A stretch of DNA of 64,000 bases from Sphingobium sp. (GCA_017984895.1 JAGNYO010000003.1:1-64000); one strand, 5' to 3'. Counted from the first letter of the stretch, positions 52,567-61,959 are shown. Numbers and translations are program-made. The notes: a model not told the origin generated them from the letters alone.

Positions 52567-53037
52567 ATGGGCGAACCACGGCATCAGCATAATCTGGAAG
52601 GCGCCAGGCTGCGCACCGCCGCACAATCCGCGCTGGAGGCCCATGGCGAGCAATGGACCGCCATGCGCGCCAGCATCTATGACGCACTCGCCGTCCAGCC
52701 GCGCCCTGCTTCCGCCTATGACATCGCCGATGTGGTCAGCCAGGCGCGGGGCAAGCGGGTGGCGCCCAACAGCGTCTATCGCATCCTCGACCTGTTCGTC
52801 GCTTCCAACCTAGCCACTAGGGTGGAAAGCGCCAACGCCTATCTCGCCAACGCCCACCCCGGCTGCCAGCATGACTGCATTTTTCTCGTGTGCCTCAACT
52901 GCGGCAAGGCGATCCATGTCGATGACGACAGCCTGACCGCGCATCTGCGCAATCAGGCGGCGCAGCACGGTTTTGCGCCAACCCGTGCGGTGATAGAGGT
53001 GCAGGGCCACTGCAAGGCCTGCGACACTGCCTCTTGA
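52567..53037 (+). CDS. zur: Fur-family transcriptional regulator, Zur-like
   Basis: Metal-dependent repressor (156 aa). Winged-helix N-terminal part with VAPNSVYRILDLFVASNLATRVESANAYL; structural zinc site made of CLNCGK (near residue 110) and CKAC close to the C-terminus. HPGCQHDCIFLVCLNCGKAI resembles Zur more than Fur, PerR or Irr. Zinc uptake genes are not adjacent, so the assignment to zinc is by sequence feel and should be treated as likely, not certain. Confidence 0.75.
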   Translation: MGEPRHQHNLEGARLRTAAQSALEAHGEQWTAMRASIYDALAVQPRPASAYDIADVVSQARGKRVAPNSVYRILDLFVASNLATRVESANAYLANAHPGCQHDCIFLVCLNCGKAIHVDDDSLTAHLRNQAAQHGFAPTRAVIEVQGHCKACDTAS

Positions 53038-53115
53038 TACAGGTTTCAATCTGACGCAAGGCGTTCGACAATATGGGCCGCAAGGACTATGCTGGCGCAC
53101 GGAGTATCCTGTTTC

Positions 53116-55038
53116 ATGAACGATCGCCCCTCAACCCCGCTGCTCGATCAGGTCAACGATCCCGTCGAGCTGCGGGCGCTGAAACCGGAGCAACTCCCTC
53201 AACTGGCCGACGAACTGCGGGCTGAAACGATCAGCGCCGTGGGCACCACCGGCGGGCATCTCGGCTCGGGCCTGGGCGTGGTCGAGCTGACGACCGCTAT
53301 ACACTATGTGTTTGATACCCCGCGCGACAAGCTGGTGTGGGATGTCGGCCACCAATGCTACCCGCACAAGATCCTGACCGGCAGGCGGGACCGCATCCGC
53401 ACCCTGCGGCAGGGCGGCGGCTTGTCTGGCTTCACCAAGCGGGCCGAAAGCGCGTATGATCCTTTCGGCGCGGCGCACAGCTCCACCAGCATCAGCGCGG
53501 CGCTCGGCTTCGCGATCGCCAATCGGATGCAGGATCAGCCCGGCAAAGGCATCGCGGTGATCGGCGATGGCGCGATGTCAGCCGGCATGGCCTATGAGGC
53601 GATGAACAACGCGCGCGATGCGGGCAACCGCCTCGTCGTGATCTTGAACGACAATGATATGTCGATCGCGCCGCCGGTAGGGGGGCTGTCCGCCTATCTG
53701 GCCCGCCTTGTTTCCAGCCGCGAGTTTCTGGGCCTGCGCGATCTCGCCAAGCGTTTCGTGCGCCATCTGCCCCGCCCGCTCCACAACGCCGCGAAAAAGA
53801 CCGACGAATTCGCGCGCGGCATGGCGATGGGCGGCACCCTGTTCGAGGAGCTGGGCTTCTATTATGTCGGCCCGATCGATGGGCACAATCTCGATCAACT
53901 GATCCCCGTGCTCGAAAATGTGCGGGATATGGCGGAAGGGCCATGTCTCGTGCATGTCGTCACGCAAAAGGGCAAGGGCTATGCCCCTGCCGAGGCAGCG
54001 GACGACAAATATCATGGCGTGCAGAAGTTCGATGTCGTCACCGGCGCGCAGGTCAAGGCGCCTCCGGGGCCGCCGAGCTATACATCCGTATTCGCGCAGG
54101 CGCTGATCGACGAGGCCGCGCGGGATGACAAAGTCTGCGCCATCACCGCCGCGATGCCGTCTGGCACCGGGCTGGACAAATTCGCGGAACGCTTCCCAGA
54201 CCGCTGCTTCGATGTCGGCATTGCCGAGCAACACGCCGTGACCTTTGCGGCCGGGCTGGCGGCGCAGGGGATGCGCCCTTTCTGCGCGATTTATTCCACC
54301 TTCCTGCAACGCGCCTATGACCAAGTGGTGCATGATGTCGCGATCCAGAACCTGCCCGTGCGCTTTGCGATGGACCGGGCGGGGCTGGTGGGCGCGGATG
54401 GCAGCACCCATGCGGGCAGCTTTGACGTTACCTATCTCGCGACCCTGCCCAACATGGTGGTGATGGCCGCAGCCGATGAGGCGGAGCTGGTGCATATGGT
54501 GCACACTGCCGCGTGCCATGACGATGGGCCGATTGCGGTGCGCTATCCGCGGGGCAACGGGCTGGGCGTTGCCTTGCCCGAGATACCCGAGCGGCTGGAG
54601 ATCGGCAAGGGCCGGGTGGTGCGCGAGGGCAAGAAGGTTGCCATCCTTTCGCTCGGCACGCGGCTGGAGGAAGCGCTGAAAGCCGCCGATGCGCTCGATG
54701 CGCGCGGGCTTTCCACCACGGTGGCCGATCTGCGCTTTGCCAAGCCGCTCGACGAGGCGCTGATCCGCCGCCTGCTCACCACGCATGAGGTCTGCGTTAC
54801 GGTGGAGGAAGGCAGCATCGGCGGGTTTGGCGCGCATGTGCTGACGCTGGCAAGCGACGAGGGATTGATCGACACCGGCCTCAAACTGCGCACCCTGCGC
54901 CTGCCAGACATCTTTCAAGATCAGGACAAGCCCGAAAAGCAATATGCCGACGCGGGCCTTGATGCGGATGGCATCGTGACCACTGTCCTCTCCGCCCTGC
55001 GCCACAACAGCGCGGGCGTGAACGAGGCGATAGCCTGA
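53116..55038 (+). CDS. dxs: 1-deoxy-D-xylulose-5-phosphate synthase
   Basis: First enzyme of the MEP isoprenoid pathway (640 aa, thiamine diphosphate dependent). TPP/Mg motif [19 protein letters not shown] near residue 150-168; [32 protein letters not shown], the central transketolase domain with [15 protein letters not shown], and a C-terminal domain with [15 protein letters not shown]. The ATG at 53116 follows GGAG. Its stop overlaps the next gene as CTGA. Confidence 0.96.
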   Translation: MNDRPSTPLLDQVNDPVELRALKPEQLPQLADELRAETISAVGTTGGHLGSGLGVVELTTAIHYVFDTPRDKLVWDVGHQCYPHKILTGRRDRIRTLRQGGGLSGFTKRAESAYDPFGAAHSSTSISAALGFAIANRMQDQPGKGIAVIGDGAMSAGMAYEAMNNARDAGNRLVVILNDNDMSIAPPVGGLSAYLARLVSSREFLGLRDLAKRFVRHLPRPLHNAAKKTDEFARGMAMGGTLFEELGFYYVGPIDGHNLDQLIPVLENVRDMAEGPCLVHVVTQKGKGYAPAEAADDKYHGVQKFDVVTGAQVKAPPGPPSYTSVFAQALIDEAARDDKVCAITAAMPSGTGLDKFAERFPDRCFDVGIAEQHAVTFAAGLAAQGMRPFCAIYSTFLQRAYDQVVHDVAIQNLPVRFAMDRAGLVGADGSTHAGSFDVTYLATLPNMVVMAAADEAELVHMVHTAACHDDGPIAVRYPRGNGLGVALPEIPERLEIGKGRVVREGKKVAILSLGTRLEEALKAADALDARGLSTTVADLRFAKPLDEALIRRLLTTHEVCVTVEEGSIGGFGAHVLTLASDEGLIDTGLKLRTLRLPDIFQDQDKPEKQYADAGLDADGIVTTVLSALRHNSAGVNEAIA

Positions 55039-55688
55039 ACACTACTCGAAAAATTGGACTGCTCGGCGGATCGTTCAACCCCGCGCATGGCGGACACCGC
55101 GCGATCAGCCTCGCCGCGCGCGCCGCGCTGGGGCTGGACGAGGTGTGGTGGCTCGTCTCGCCCGGCAACCCGCTGAAATCCAAAGCAGGCATGGCGCCCC
55201 TCTCCGCCCGCATAATGAGCGCCCGCAAGCAGGCGCGCCGCGCGCCCATTCGTCCCACGGCAATCGAGGCGCAATTAGGCACATGCTACACGGTCGATAC
55301 CCTGCGCGCGCTCGTCCGCCGCTATCCGCGCCACCGCTTCATCTGGCTGATGGGGGAGGACAATCTGCACCAGTTCGGCCAGTGGAAAGACTGGCGCGGC
55401 ATTGCGCGCATCATGCCCATTGCCGTAATCGCGCGTCCGGGCTATACAGGTTCAGCTCGCGGCTCTTCCGTCACGAGCTGGCTGCGGCGCTTTGTCCGGC
55501 CCGCACGCCTGCGCAGCAACTGGACGAACTGGAGACGACCGGCGCTCGTGCATTTGCGCTTTCGCCCTGATCCACGGTCGGCAACCCTGCTGCGGCAGGC
55601 TATCCCTCTCTGGCACCGCCAACATGAGGGCGCGCAGAGGCGCGATCTCATCACGCATCGCATGATCCCGTTAGAATCCAACCCATGA
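55035..55688 (+). CDS. nadD: Nicotinate-nucleotide adenylyltransferase NadD, apparent CTG start
   Basis: NAD biosynthesis enzyme (217 aa). The nucleotidyltransferase motif [11 protein letters not shown] starts at residue 11, then [13 protein letters not shown] and [19 protein letters not shown]; the C-terminal RSATLLR is a weak version of the usual SSTxIR. The motif lies upstream of the first GTG (55143), so the true start must be earlier. In that frame no ATG, GTG or TTG exists between the motif and well inside dxs. CTG at 55035 overlaps the dxs stop as CTGA and has GAGG 7 bases upstream, so it is the best start; ATT at 55053 is the alternative. Read by hand from the sequence. Confidence 0.85.
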   Translation: MNTTRKIGLLGGSFNPAHGGHRAISLAARAALGLDEVWWLVSPGNPLKSKAGMAPLSARIMSARKQARRAPIRPTAIEAQLGTCYTVDTLRALVRRYPRHRFIWLMGEDNLHQFGQWKDWRGIARIMPIAVIARPGYTGSARGSSVTSWLRRFVRPARLRSNWTNWRRPALVHLRFRPDPRSATLLRQAIPLWHRQHEGAQRRDLITHRMIPLESNP

Positions 55689-55698
55689 AGGAGCAGTC

Positions 55699-56106
55699 TT
55701 GACCCCCACCCCCAGCGCCAGCGCACCGGCACCCGCCAACGCCGGTCCCTCGCCCGAACACCTCCACGCCCTGGTGATGCAATCGCTCGATGACGATCAG
55801 GCGCAGGAAACCATCTCCATCCCCCTTGCAGGCAAAAGCAGCATCGCGGACCATATGGTGATCGCCTCGGGGCGATCCTCGCGCCATGTCGCGGCGATGG
55901 CGCAGAAGCTCGCGGAGCGCATCAAGAAGGACACCGGGCAGATCGCGCGGATCGAGGGACTGGCTACCGCTGACTGGGTGCTGATCGACGCGGGCGACGT
56001 GATCGTCCATCTGTTTCGGCCAGAGGTGCGCAGCTTCTACAATCTGGAACGGATGTGGGGCTTTACAGATGCTCCCGTCGCACCGGCCCAGGCAACCGCA
56101 CACTGA
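55699..56106 (+). CDS. rsfS: Ribosome silencing factor RsfS
   Basis: RsfS/Iojap protein (135 aa) that binds L14 and blocks subunit joining under starvation. Family signatures: SIADHMVIASGRSSRHVAAMAQKL near residues 45-68 and ARIEGLATADWVLIDAGDVIVHLFRPEVRSFYNLERMWG to the end. Starts with TTG behind AAGGAG, 10 bases after nadD. In most proteobacteria rlmH follows directly; here an opposite-strand dioxygenase gene and a repeat element intervene. Confidence 0.94.
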   Translation: MTPTPSASAPAPANAGPSPEHLHALVMQSLDDDQAQETISIPLAGKSSIADHMVIASGRSSRHVAAMAQKLAERIKKDTGQIARIEGLATADWVLIDAGDVIVHLFRPEVRSFYNLERMWGFTDAPVAPAQATAH

Positions 56107-56157
56107 GATGTGTGGCTGAGGCGGCATATGCCCGCCACGGAGCGAGACAGGGATAAG

Positions 56158-57360
56158 CTATTGGCAAACCGCCATGGAGGCCGCCGATGCGTTGAGGCCC
56201 GTGCTGTCATAATATCCGACCGCGCCATCGGCGAAGGAATGGATGACGATCGAACGACGCGGCACGGTTAAGTCCTTGCGCTCTGAGCCGGCATGCAACA
56301 GGTTTTCATGCCATATCAGCACCGTTCCCTGCCGGGGACGATAGACGACCGGCTCATACTTCTTTGCCATGCGCGCCCATTCCGCCCCGACTACCTCGAC
56401 AAAATCCGTCCACTCGCCGTTGGTAATCTTGGGCATATCGTGGTCTGCCATCCGCGCGCGCTTTTGCCGGTGGCTGCCGGGGTAAACCAGCAATTCTCCG
56501 CTGTCAGGCTGTATATCCTGCAAGGCGATCCATGTTCCGCACATATAGCCGGCGGGAAAGGGGGTGAGATGAATGGTGTCCTGATGCATGCCCTGCTGGC
56601 TGCCAAACACGTAAGTCAGCGTCTGACAGGGTCTGGCTCTCGCTGCGAAAATCAAGTCCACATAACGGCGATGGCGTTCGTCGAGCCATAATTTGCGGAT
56701 CGCGCTGTAATGCAGGTGCAGATGCTCTATGCGCTGGCTCGATCCATATTCATAACCCTGATATCCCGAGGCAATGGCCGCGTCGATTTCCGCATTGACC
56801 TGCCCGACAAGCTCCGCGTCGATCAGATCTTCCAATATGAGGAAGCCCTGCTCCACAAACTGGCGGAGATTGTCCGCCTCGGTCTGGTCGACACGGCCCT
56901 CTTCCAGCAGGTGCGCAATATGATCGAGCGCGTCGGGCCTGTCGAACCAGGCACTATGCGCGTCATAGGGATAGAGCCGGGAATCGCAGTGGCCCGCAAA
57001 GAATGTCGGTGTGCCATGATCCCGCATCGCGCGGGCGACTTGCCCGTGTAGCGCGCCACGGTGCGCGACCTCGAGATCCAGCTTTTTGCTGAACACCTGT
57101 CCATCCTCGCACATCTGCCTGATCGTGATGCTGTTCTTGCCAGCGGGGAGAAGATGCGTGTGGATATTGACGACAACCTCCTCCGCGCCAAAGGCACCCA
57201 GATGCGTTTCCGGCGCCTCGGCCTCGCTCGACAGTATAGAGAGGGCGGAGGGCCGGTCTAGCTTTAGCTTCAGGCGCACGATTCCGGCAAAACTCTCGGG
57301 ATCTTCGACAGAAGCAATATGCAGGGGGTCGGATTGCCGGTTAAAAAGCCGTTTGAACAT
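56158..57360 (-). CDS. Two-domain phytanoyl-CoA-dioxygenase-like protein
   Basis: A 400-residue protein. Residues about 165-400 form a PhyH-type Fe(II)/2-oxoglutarate dioxygenase: iron ligands in HQDTIHLTPF and in LLHAGSERKD, and the 2-oxoglutarate arginine in PRRSIVIH. Residues 1-160 are an extra domain of unknown kind, with IVRLKLKLDRPSALSILSS, VVVNIHTHLLPAGKNSITIRQMCEDGQVF and SRLYPYDAHSAWFD. The ATG at 57360 (MFKRLF) is preferred over the frame opening at 57519, which runs through a repeat. It lies between rsfS and rlmH on the opposite strand, so it looks inserted. Substrate unknown; many PhyH proteins hydroxylate lipids, amino acids or natural products. Confidence 0.8.
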   Translation of the reverse strand: MFKRLFNRQSDPLHIASVEDPESFAGIVRLKLKLDRPSALSILSSEAEAPETHLGAFGAEEVVVNIHTHLLPAGKNSITIRQMCEDGQVFSKKLDLEVAHRGALHGQVARAMRDHGTPTFFAGHCDSRLYPYDAHSAWFDRPDALDHIAHLLEEGRVDQTEADNLRQFVEQGFLILEDLIDAELVGQVNAEIDAAIASGYQGYEYGSSQRIEHLHLHYSAIRKLWLDERHRRYVDLIFAARARPCQTLTYVFGSQQGMHQDTIHLTPFPAGYMCGTWIALQDIQPDSGELLVYPGSHRQKRARMADHDMPKITNGEWTDFVEVVGAEWARMAKKYEPVVYRPRQGTVLIWHENLLHAGSERKDLTVPRRSIVIHSFADGAVGYYDSTGLNASAASMAVCQ

Positions 57361-57663
57361 CAGGATCAGCCCCAGAGAAATAGGCTTGTCGTCTAAGAGC
57401 CCGTTTGGAAATTCGCTTTTCCAAACGAATTTCAGAGGCCGCACCAGCCCGCTCCCCCACCCAACCACCCAAAACAGCGTAAAATATTTGGGTGGTTGGG
57501 TGCGGGAGCGGGCCGGCACCGCTTTTCCAAACAGACTCTAATGCCTTTGGTGGAGGCCCGCAAGAAAACATCAGCCGAAGAATGCGCCAAAGCGGAATGG
57601 CCAGCGGCAGCGCGCCACGCTCCCCGCTTTCTTCCGGCGGCATAATCGCCTATCGCGGCTGCC
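57361..57663. other. Non-coding region with miniature element, phyH to rlmH
   Basis: 303 bp between divergent starts. Most of it is the palindromic miniature element described separately. The remaining 57540-57663 stretch must carry the rlmH promoter; no clear promoter was seen. Confidence 0.6.
57396..57539. mobile_element. Palindromic miniature element (MITE-like) upstream of phyH-like gene
   Basis: A 144-bp element with imperfect terminal inverted repeats: AGAGCCCGTTTGGAAA (57396-57411) at the left and TTTTCCAAACAGACTCT (57523-57539) at the right. Inside, 57441-57470 and 57490-57520 form a second, long inverted repeat around a 19-base AT-rich loop. The inner palindrome recurs between etfB and etfA. 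A TA-like target duplication is possible but not certain. No transposase is encoded, so it would depend on one elsewhere. Confidence 0.65.
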
Positions 57664-58089
57664 ATGCTGCTTCACATCCTTGCGCGCGGGAAGATCGGCC
57701 GCTCAGCGGAGGCGGAGCTGGTCGATCGCTATTGCAAACGCATCAGCTGGCCGATGCGCATCAGCGAACTGCCGGACACCGGGGGGAAGCTGCCCTCCCC
57801 CGCCGCGAGTCCGTTCGTCACCGTGCTGCTTGACGAGAAAGGCAAGCAGCTCTCCTCGATGGAATTTGCCGAGCATCTTTCCGGCTGGCGCGACGCGGGT
57901 ATGCGCGAGTGCCGGCTGATGATCGGCGCAGCGGACGGCTTCGGCGCGGAGGAACGCGCGCGGGCAGATCTGCTGATCGCCTTCGGTCGGATGACCTGGC
58001 CACACATGATGGCCCGCGCAATGCTGGCCGAGCAGCTCTGGCGCGCGACATCCATCCTTGCCAACCACCCCTATCATCGCGAAGGATAG
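57664..58089 (+). CDS. rlmH: 23S rRNA (pseudouridine-1915-N3)-methyltransferase RlmH
   Basis: SPOUT methyltransferase (141 aa) acting on helix 69 of 23S rRNA. MLLHILARGKIGRSAEAELVDRYCKRI at the start, VTVLLDEKGKQLSSMEFAEHL in the middle and the knot segment LMIGAADGFG; LAEQLWRATSILANHPYHREG is the usual C-terminal end. Standard length. Followed 3 bases later by the EnvC-like gene, a common order. Confidence 0.95.
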   Translation: MLLHILARGKIGRSAEAELVDRYCKRISWPMRISELPDTGGKLPSPAASPFVTVLLDEKGKQLSSMEFAEHLSGWRDAGMRECRLMIGAADGFGAEERARADLLIAFGRMTWPHMMARAMLAEQLWRATSILANHPYHREG

Positions 58090-58092
58090 GGC

Positions 58093-59358
58093 ATGCGGGC
58101 GGGACGGATAACGAGGAGCATGACAGGCGTGGCGGCGCTGCTGCTGTGCGCCATGCCGCCGCTTGGCGCCCAGCAGGTGATCCTCACGGGCAAGGCGACC
58201 AGCATCGCCGAGCAGAAACGGGCGCTGGCCCAGGCCACCGCCCAGGCGCTCACGGCCCGCCGCCTCTCACACCAGATGGAGGCCCACGCGAAAAGTGCCC
58301 GCGCGGAAGCCGACCGGCTTAATGCCCGCGCCGCCGCGCTCGCCGCCCGTATCCAGCAGAGCGAGGCTGAGCTGCGCGCAGGTGTGATGCGCATCGCGCT
58401 CATCAATCGGCTGATTGCGGATCAGCGCACGCGGCTTGCCGCAAAGCAGGGGCCGCTGGTGCGCCTTGTCGCCGCCTTGCAGAGCGTGGCGCGCCGCCCG
58501 CCGGTGCTCGCACTGCTGCAACCGGGCAGCCTTGTTGATGCAGTGCACATGCGCGCGGCTTTCGCGCAGATTCTGCCGGTGATCCAGCAGCGCACCGCCG
58601 CATTGCGCGCGGATCTTGCGCATGCGCGCCAGCTCAAGACACTGGCTGTGACGGCAGCGGCGGCGCAGGTGCGCGGGAAGGAGAGCTTGAAGCAGCAGCG
58701 GCTGGCGCTGGGCAAGCTGGAAGCGGAAAAACGCCTCGCCTCGCGCGGGCTGGCGTCTGGCGCGAGCCTGGAGGCGGAGCGTGCCACCGCATTGGGCGAA
58801 GAGGCGCGCGACATTGGGGCGCTGATGCACGAGATCGAGACGGCGGGAGATATCCGCGCCCGCCTCGCCAGCCTGCCCGGCCCACAGCCGCGCCCCGGCA
58901 TGCTCGGGCAGCCCGCCCCGCCGACACAGGAAGCCCCCGCCGCCGCCACCACCTCCTCCCGCGCAGGGACAGCGCCCGCCTACAGACTGCCGGTCATGGG
59001 CATCATCGTCACCGGCATGGGCGAAGTCGGCCCCGGCGGGGTCAGGGCGCGCGGCCTCACCATCGCCGTGCAGCCGGGCGCGCAGGTCGTCGCCCCGGCA
59101 GACGGGCGGATCGCCTTTGCCGGTCCATATCGCGGTTTTGGACAGATCCTCATCCTCGATCATGGCGGCGGCTGGGCCAGCCTCATCACCGATCTTGCCC
59201 ATCTCTCGGCGCGGGTGGGGCAGAGCGTGGAGCAGGGTGCACCGCTCGGCGCAGCCAGACCGACAGCAGGCGGCAGTGGCAATCCCACGATCACGGTCGA
59301 GCTGCGGCGGCAGGGGCGGCCGGTCGATATCGTCGCGATGACGACGACCCGCTCCTGA
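58093..59358 (+). CDS. EnvC-like murein hydrolase activator (degenerate M23 domain)
   Basis: A 421-residue exported protein. Signal peptide 1-26, then a long coiled coil (about 35-260, rich in Ala, Arg, Gln and Glu), a Pro/Ala linker and a C-terminal LytM/M23 domain. The M23 zinc ligands are missing: the usual HxxxD position reads RGLTIAVQPG and the final HxH position reads ITVELRRQGRP. This is the EnvC pattern, in which the protein activates AmiA/AmiB/AmiC amidases rather than cutting itself. A matching amidase is encoded at 23532-24398. Confidence 0.88.
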   Translation: MRAGRITRSMTGVAALLLCAMPPLGAQQVILTGKATSIAEQKRALAQATAQALTARRLSHQMEAHAKSARAEADRLNARAAALAARIQQSEAELRAGVMRIALINRLIADQRTRLAAKQGPLVRLVAALQSVARRPPVLALLQPGSLVDAVHMRAAFAQILPVIQQRTAALRADLAHARQLKTLAVTAAAAQVRGKESLKQQRLALGKLEAEKRLASRGLASGASLEAERATALGEEARDIGALMHEIETAGDIRARLASLPGPQPRPGMLGQPAPPTQEAPAAATTSSRAGTAPAYRLPVMGIIVTGMGEVGPGGVRARGLTIAVQPGAQVVAPADGRIAFAGPYRGFGQILILDHGGGWASLITDLAHLSARVGQSVEQGAPLGAARPTAGGSGNPTITVELRRQGRPVDIVAMTTTRS

Positions 59359-59473
59359 ACTCTCCCCCCTCGCGCCCTCCCGCTCCGGCTTTCGCCGCAC
59401 AGGCGAAAACAACGCTTTGCGCGGAGTCGCCTTCTCCCTATAACCGCGCCAAAGACATGTGGAACCTGAATAT

Positions 59474-60820
59474 ATGACATCGCATTTTCTTCGTAACGCC
59501 GCCGCGATTTCGGCGCTGGCGCTGATCCCAGCCGCCACCGCCGCCCTGGCTGAAGCGGACGCCACCAATTACGCCGCGATCGGCGAGTTCATGGACGTGT
59601 TCCAGAAGGTGCGCTCGGACTATGTCGACAAGGTGGACGACGACAAGCTGATCCGCGGCGCGATCGCGGGGATGCTGTCCAGCCTCGATCCCCATTCCGA
59701 CTATCTCGACGAGAGCGACTATCAGAATCTCGCGATCAAGCTCGAAGGCTCCTATGGCGGGCTGGGCCTGTCTGTCACCACCGAGGAAGGCGCGGTCAAG
59801 ATCATCGCGCCGATCGAGGACACGCCCGGCTATCGCGCAGGGCTGAAGTCGGGCGATTATATCACCCATATCAATGGCGAGCTGATCTATGATGTTTCGC
59901 TCGACGAGGCGGTGTCGAAAATGCGCGGGGCGGCGGGCACCGCAATCAAGCTCACTATCGTGCGGCCGGGACGGGACAAGCCGTTCGATGTCGATCTGGT
60001 GCGCGAGAAGATCGACCTGAAACCCGTCAAATGGGAAGTGAAGGACGGCGTCGGCATCATCAATATCAACGAATTTTCCGCCAATACCGGGGCTGACGTG
60101 CGTGATGCGGTGCGCGGGATCGCCAAGGCGCTGGGGCGCAAGCCGACCGGCTATGTGCTCGATCTGCGCTCGAACCCCGGCGGCATATTGGGCGAGGCGG
60201 TCGGCGTTTCCGGCGTATTCCTCGATGGCGGCGAGGTGGTATCCGACCGCGGGCGCAACAAGGCGGATATCCGCCGCTATTATGCCGACAAGTTCGATGA
60301 TGCGGGCGGGGCGCCGGTCATCGTGCTGATCGATGGCGGCTCTGCCTCCGCATCGGAAATCGTCGCTGGGGCGTTGCAGGATCATCATCGCGCGCTCGTC
60401 ATGGGCGAACGCAGCTTCGGCAAGGGCAGCGTGCAGACCGTCATCCCGATCAGCGAAACGACCGGCATCAAGCTCACCACCTCACGTTACTACACGCCGT
60501 CTGGCCGCTCGATTCAGGAAGGCGGCATCAAGCCCGATGTGCGGGTGCCGCAATTGTCCGACCCCGACTACAAGCTGCGCCAGCCGGTGCGCGAATCGGA
60601 TCTGCGCCGCCACCTGCTCAACGAAGCCAAAGCCGCCGATCCCACGCTGGAGGAAGATAGCAAGACCGATCCGCGCTTCGCGATGACGGCGGAGCAGTTG
60701 AAGGCCAAGGGCATCACCGATTTCCAGCTCACTTACGCGGTGCAAACGATCGGGCGGCTCGGCAAGGCGCCGGTGAAGGGCGAAAAGGGCATGGATGCGC
60801 TCCGCAAGGCGGCGCAATAA
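59474..60820 (+). CDS. ctpA: Carboxyl-terminal processing protease (S41), CtpA
   Basis: Periplasmic tail-specific protease (448 aa). Signal peptide about 1-24 (ending AALAEA). PDZ domain near 80-160 (GLGLSVTTEEGAVKIIAPIEDTPGYRAGLKSGDYI). Catalytic serine in DGGSASASEIVAGAL and lysine in SFGKGSVQTV. The ATG at 59474 is preferred over an in-frame GTG at 59459. Adjacent to rlmH and the EnvC-like gene, the standard proteobacterial arrangement. Confidence 0.95.
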   Translation: MTSHFLRNAAAISALALIPAATAALAEADATNYAAIGEFMDVFQKVRSDYVDKVDDDKLIRGAIAGMLSSLDPHSDYLDESDYQNLAIKLEGSYGGLGLSVTTEEGAVKIIAPIEDTPGYRAGLKSGDYITHINGELIYDVSLDEAVSKMRGAAGTAIKLTIVRPGRDKPFDVDLVREKIDLKPVKWEVKDGVGIININEFSANTGADVRDAVRGIAKALGRKPTGYVLDLRSNPGGILGEAVGVSGVFLDGGEVVSDRGRNKADIRRYYADKFDDAGGAPVIVLIDGGSASASEIVAGALQDHHRALVMGERSFGKGSVQTVIPISETTGIKLTTSRYYTPSGRSIQEGGIKPDVRVPQLSDPDYKLRQPVRESDLRRHLLNEAKAADPTLEEDSKTDPRFAMTAEQLKAKGITDFQLTYAVQTIGRLGKAPVKGEKGMDALRKAAQ

Positions 60821-60922
60821 ACCTGCCCCTCTGGCCGGGTGAGATCTATTCATGCGCGGTTCGGCTTTGATCCAGCACAAAGCGCGGATGACGCCGCCCC
60901 GTTATCGGATTATAGCAACACC

Positions 60923-61420
60923 ATGACGCCATCCGCCGCCCTTGCCCGCGCCCGCCTGATCGCGCTGTTGACGCCCGCGCTGCTGCTGGGCGGGGCGCTG
61001 GGGTCGCAATATGTGGGCGGCCTCTATCCGTGCGAGATGTGCATGTGGCAACGCTGGCCGCATCTGGTGGCGATCTTTTTCGCGCTGGATGCCTATGCGC
61101 TGAAAGCCCGCCCGCCGATCGCGCTCCTGTTCACCGTGTTCGCCGCGCTGGCGATCGGGGTAAGCGGCGCGATTGGCGTGTTTCATGCTGGCGTCGAATA
61201 TGGCTGGTGGCAGGGGCTGACCGAGTGCGCGGCAAGCGGGAGTGGCGGCACTACACAGGACATGCTGAACAGCATCCTCAACACCCCGCTGATCCGTTGC
61301 GATGTGCCGCAATGGACGTTGTGGGGCATATCCCTCGCGGGGTTCAACGCGCTTTTCTCGCTGGGCGCAGCGGGTGCTGTTGCCGCATTGGTGCTGCGCA
61401 TGAAGAGAGCAGGATCATGA
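60923..61420 (+). CDS. dsbB: DsbB-like disulfide bond formation protein
   Basis: Four-helix membrane protein (165 aa) that reoxidises DsbA with quinone. First cysteine pair CEMC (C37, C40) in GGLYPCEMCMWQRW; second pair in GLTECAAS and LIRCDVPQW. Helices near 13-30, 45-62, 65-90 and 140-160. The ATG at 60923 is chosen because it begins the first helix at the right distance; the frame opens at 60839. Its stop overlaps coq7 as ATGA. Confidence 0.9.
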   Translation: MTPSAALARARLIALLTPALLLGGALGSQYVGGLYPCEMCMWQRWPHLVAIFFALDAYALKARPPIALLFTVFAALAIGVSGAIGVFHAGVEYGWWQGLTECAASGSGGTTQDMLNSILNTPLIRCDVPQWTLWGISLAGFNALFSLGAAGAVAALVLRMKRAGS

Positions 61421-61959
61421 CCGATTTCCCCCGCCCCGTGAAACCCCGCAAGGCAAACCGCGCCGCCATGCTGCGCGTCGATCAGGCGGGGGAGTATGGT
61501 GCGACCCGAATTTATGCCGGGCAAATCGCGGTGATGGGAGACAGGCACCCGCTCGTCCGCTCGATCAGGGCGATGGCAGCGCAGGAAGAACGCCACGCAG
61601 AGCATTTCGACGCGATGATGACGCGGCGCGGCGTGCGCCCGACCCTGCTTCAGCCGATGTGGGATGTGGCGGGCTTTGCGCTGGGCGCGGTCACGGCGGC
61701 GCTGGGACCGGAGGCGGCCATGGCCTGCACCGCCGCGATCGAGACAGAGATCGATCGCCATTATTCGGAGCAACTGGAGCAGTTGGGAGATACTGACCCG
61801 GAACTTGCCCATGCCATTCACGATTTTCAGGCGGAGGAGGTAGAGCATCGCGACACCGCCCTTGCACAGGGGGCGGAAAACGCGCCCGCCTATCCGCTGC
61901 TGTCGGGCGCGATACGCCTGGGCTGCCGCGCCGCCATAAAGCTATCGAAGAGGATATGA
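61417..61959 (+). CDS. coq7: 3-demethoxyubiquinol 3-hydroxylase Coq7
   Basis: Diiron hydroxylase of ubiquinone synthesis (180 aa). The carboxylate/His ligands lie in VDQAGEYGATRIYAGQ, AAQEERHAEHFDAMM, TAAIETEIDRHY and QAEEVEHRDTAL, the exact Coq7 set of ExxH motifs. ALGAVTAALGPEAAMACT forms the hydrophobic membrane-facing part. Alternative upstream frame opening ignored because the ATG at 61417 overlaps the dsbB stop. Confidence 0.95.
   Translation: MTDFPRPVKPRKANRAAMLRVDQAGEYGATRIYAGQIAVMGDRHPLVRSIRAMAAQEERHAEHFDAMMTRRGVRPTLLQPMWDVAGFALGAVTAALGPEAAMACTAAIETEIDRHYSEQLEQLGDTDPELAHAIHDFQAEEVEHRDTALAQGAENAPAYPLLSGAIRLGCRAAIKLSKRI

Noticed and set aside
53578..55005. A 475-codon minus-strand frame over dxs
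   Set aside because: Antisense to the conserved dxs gene; shadow composition.
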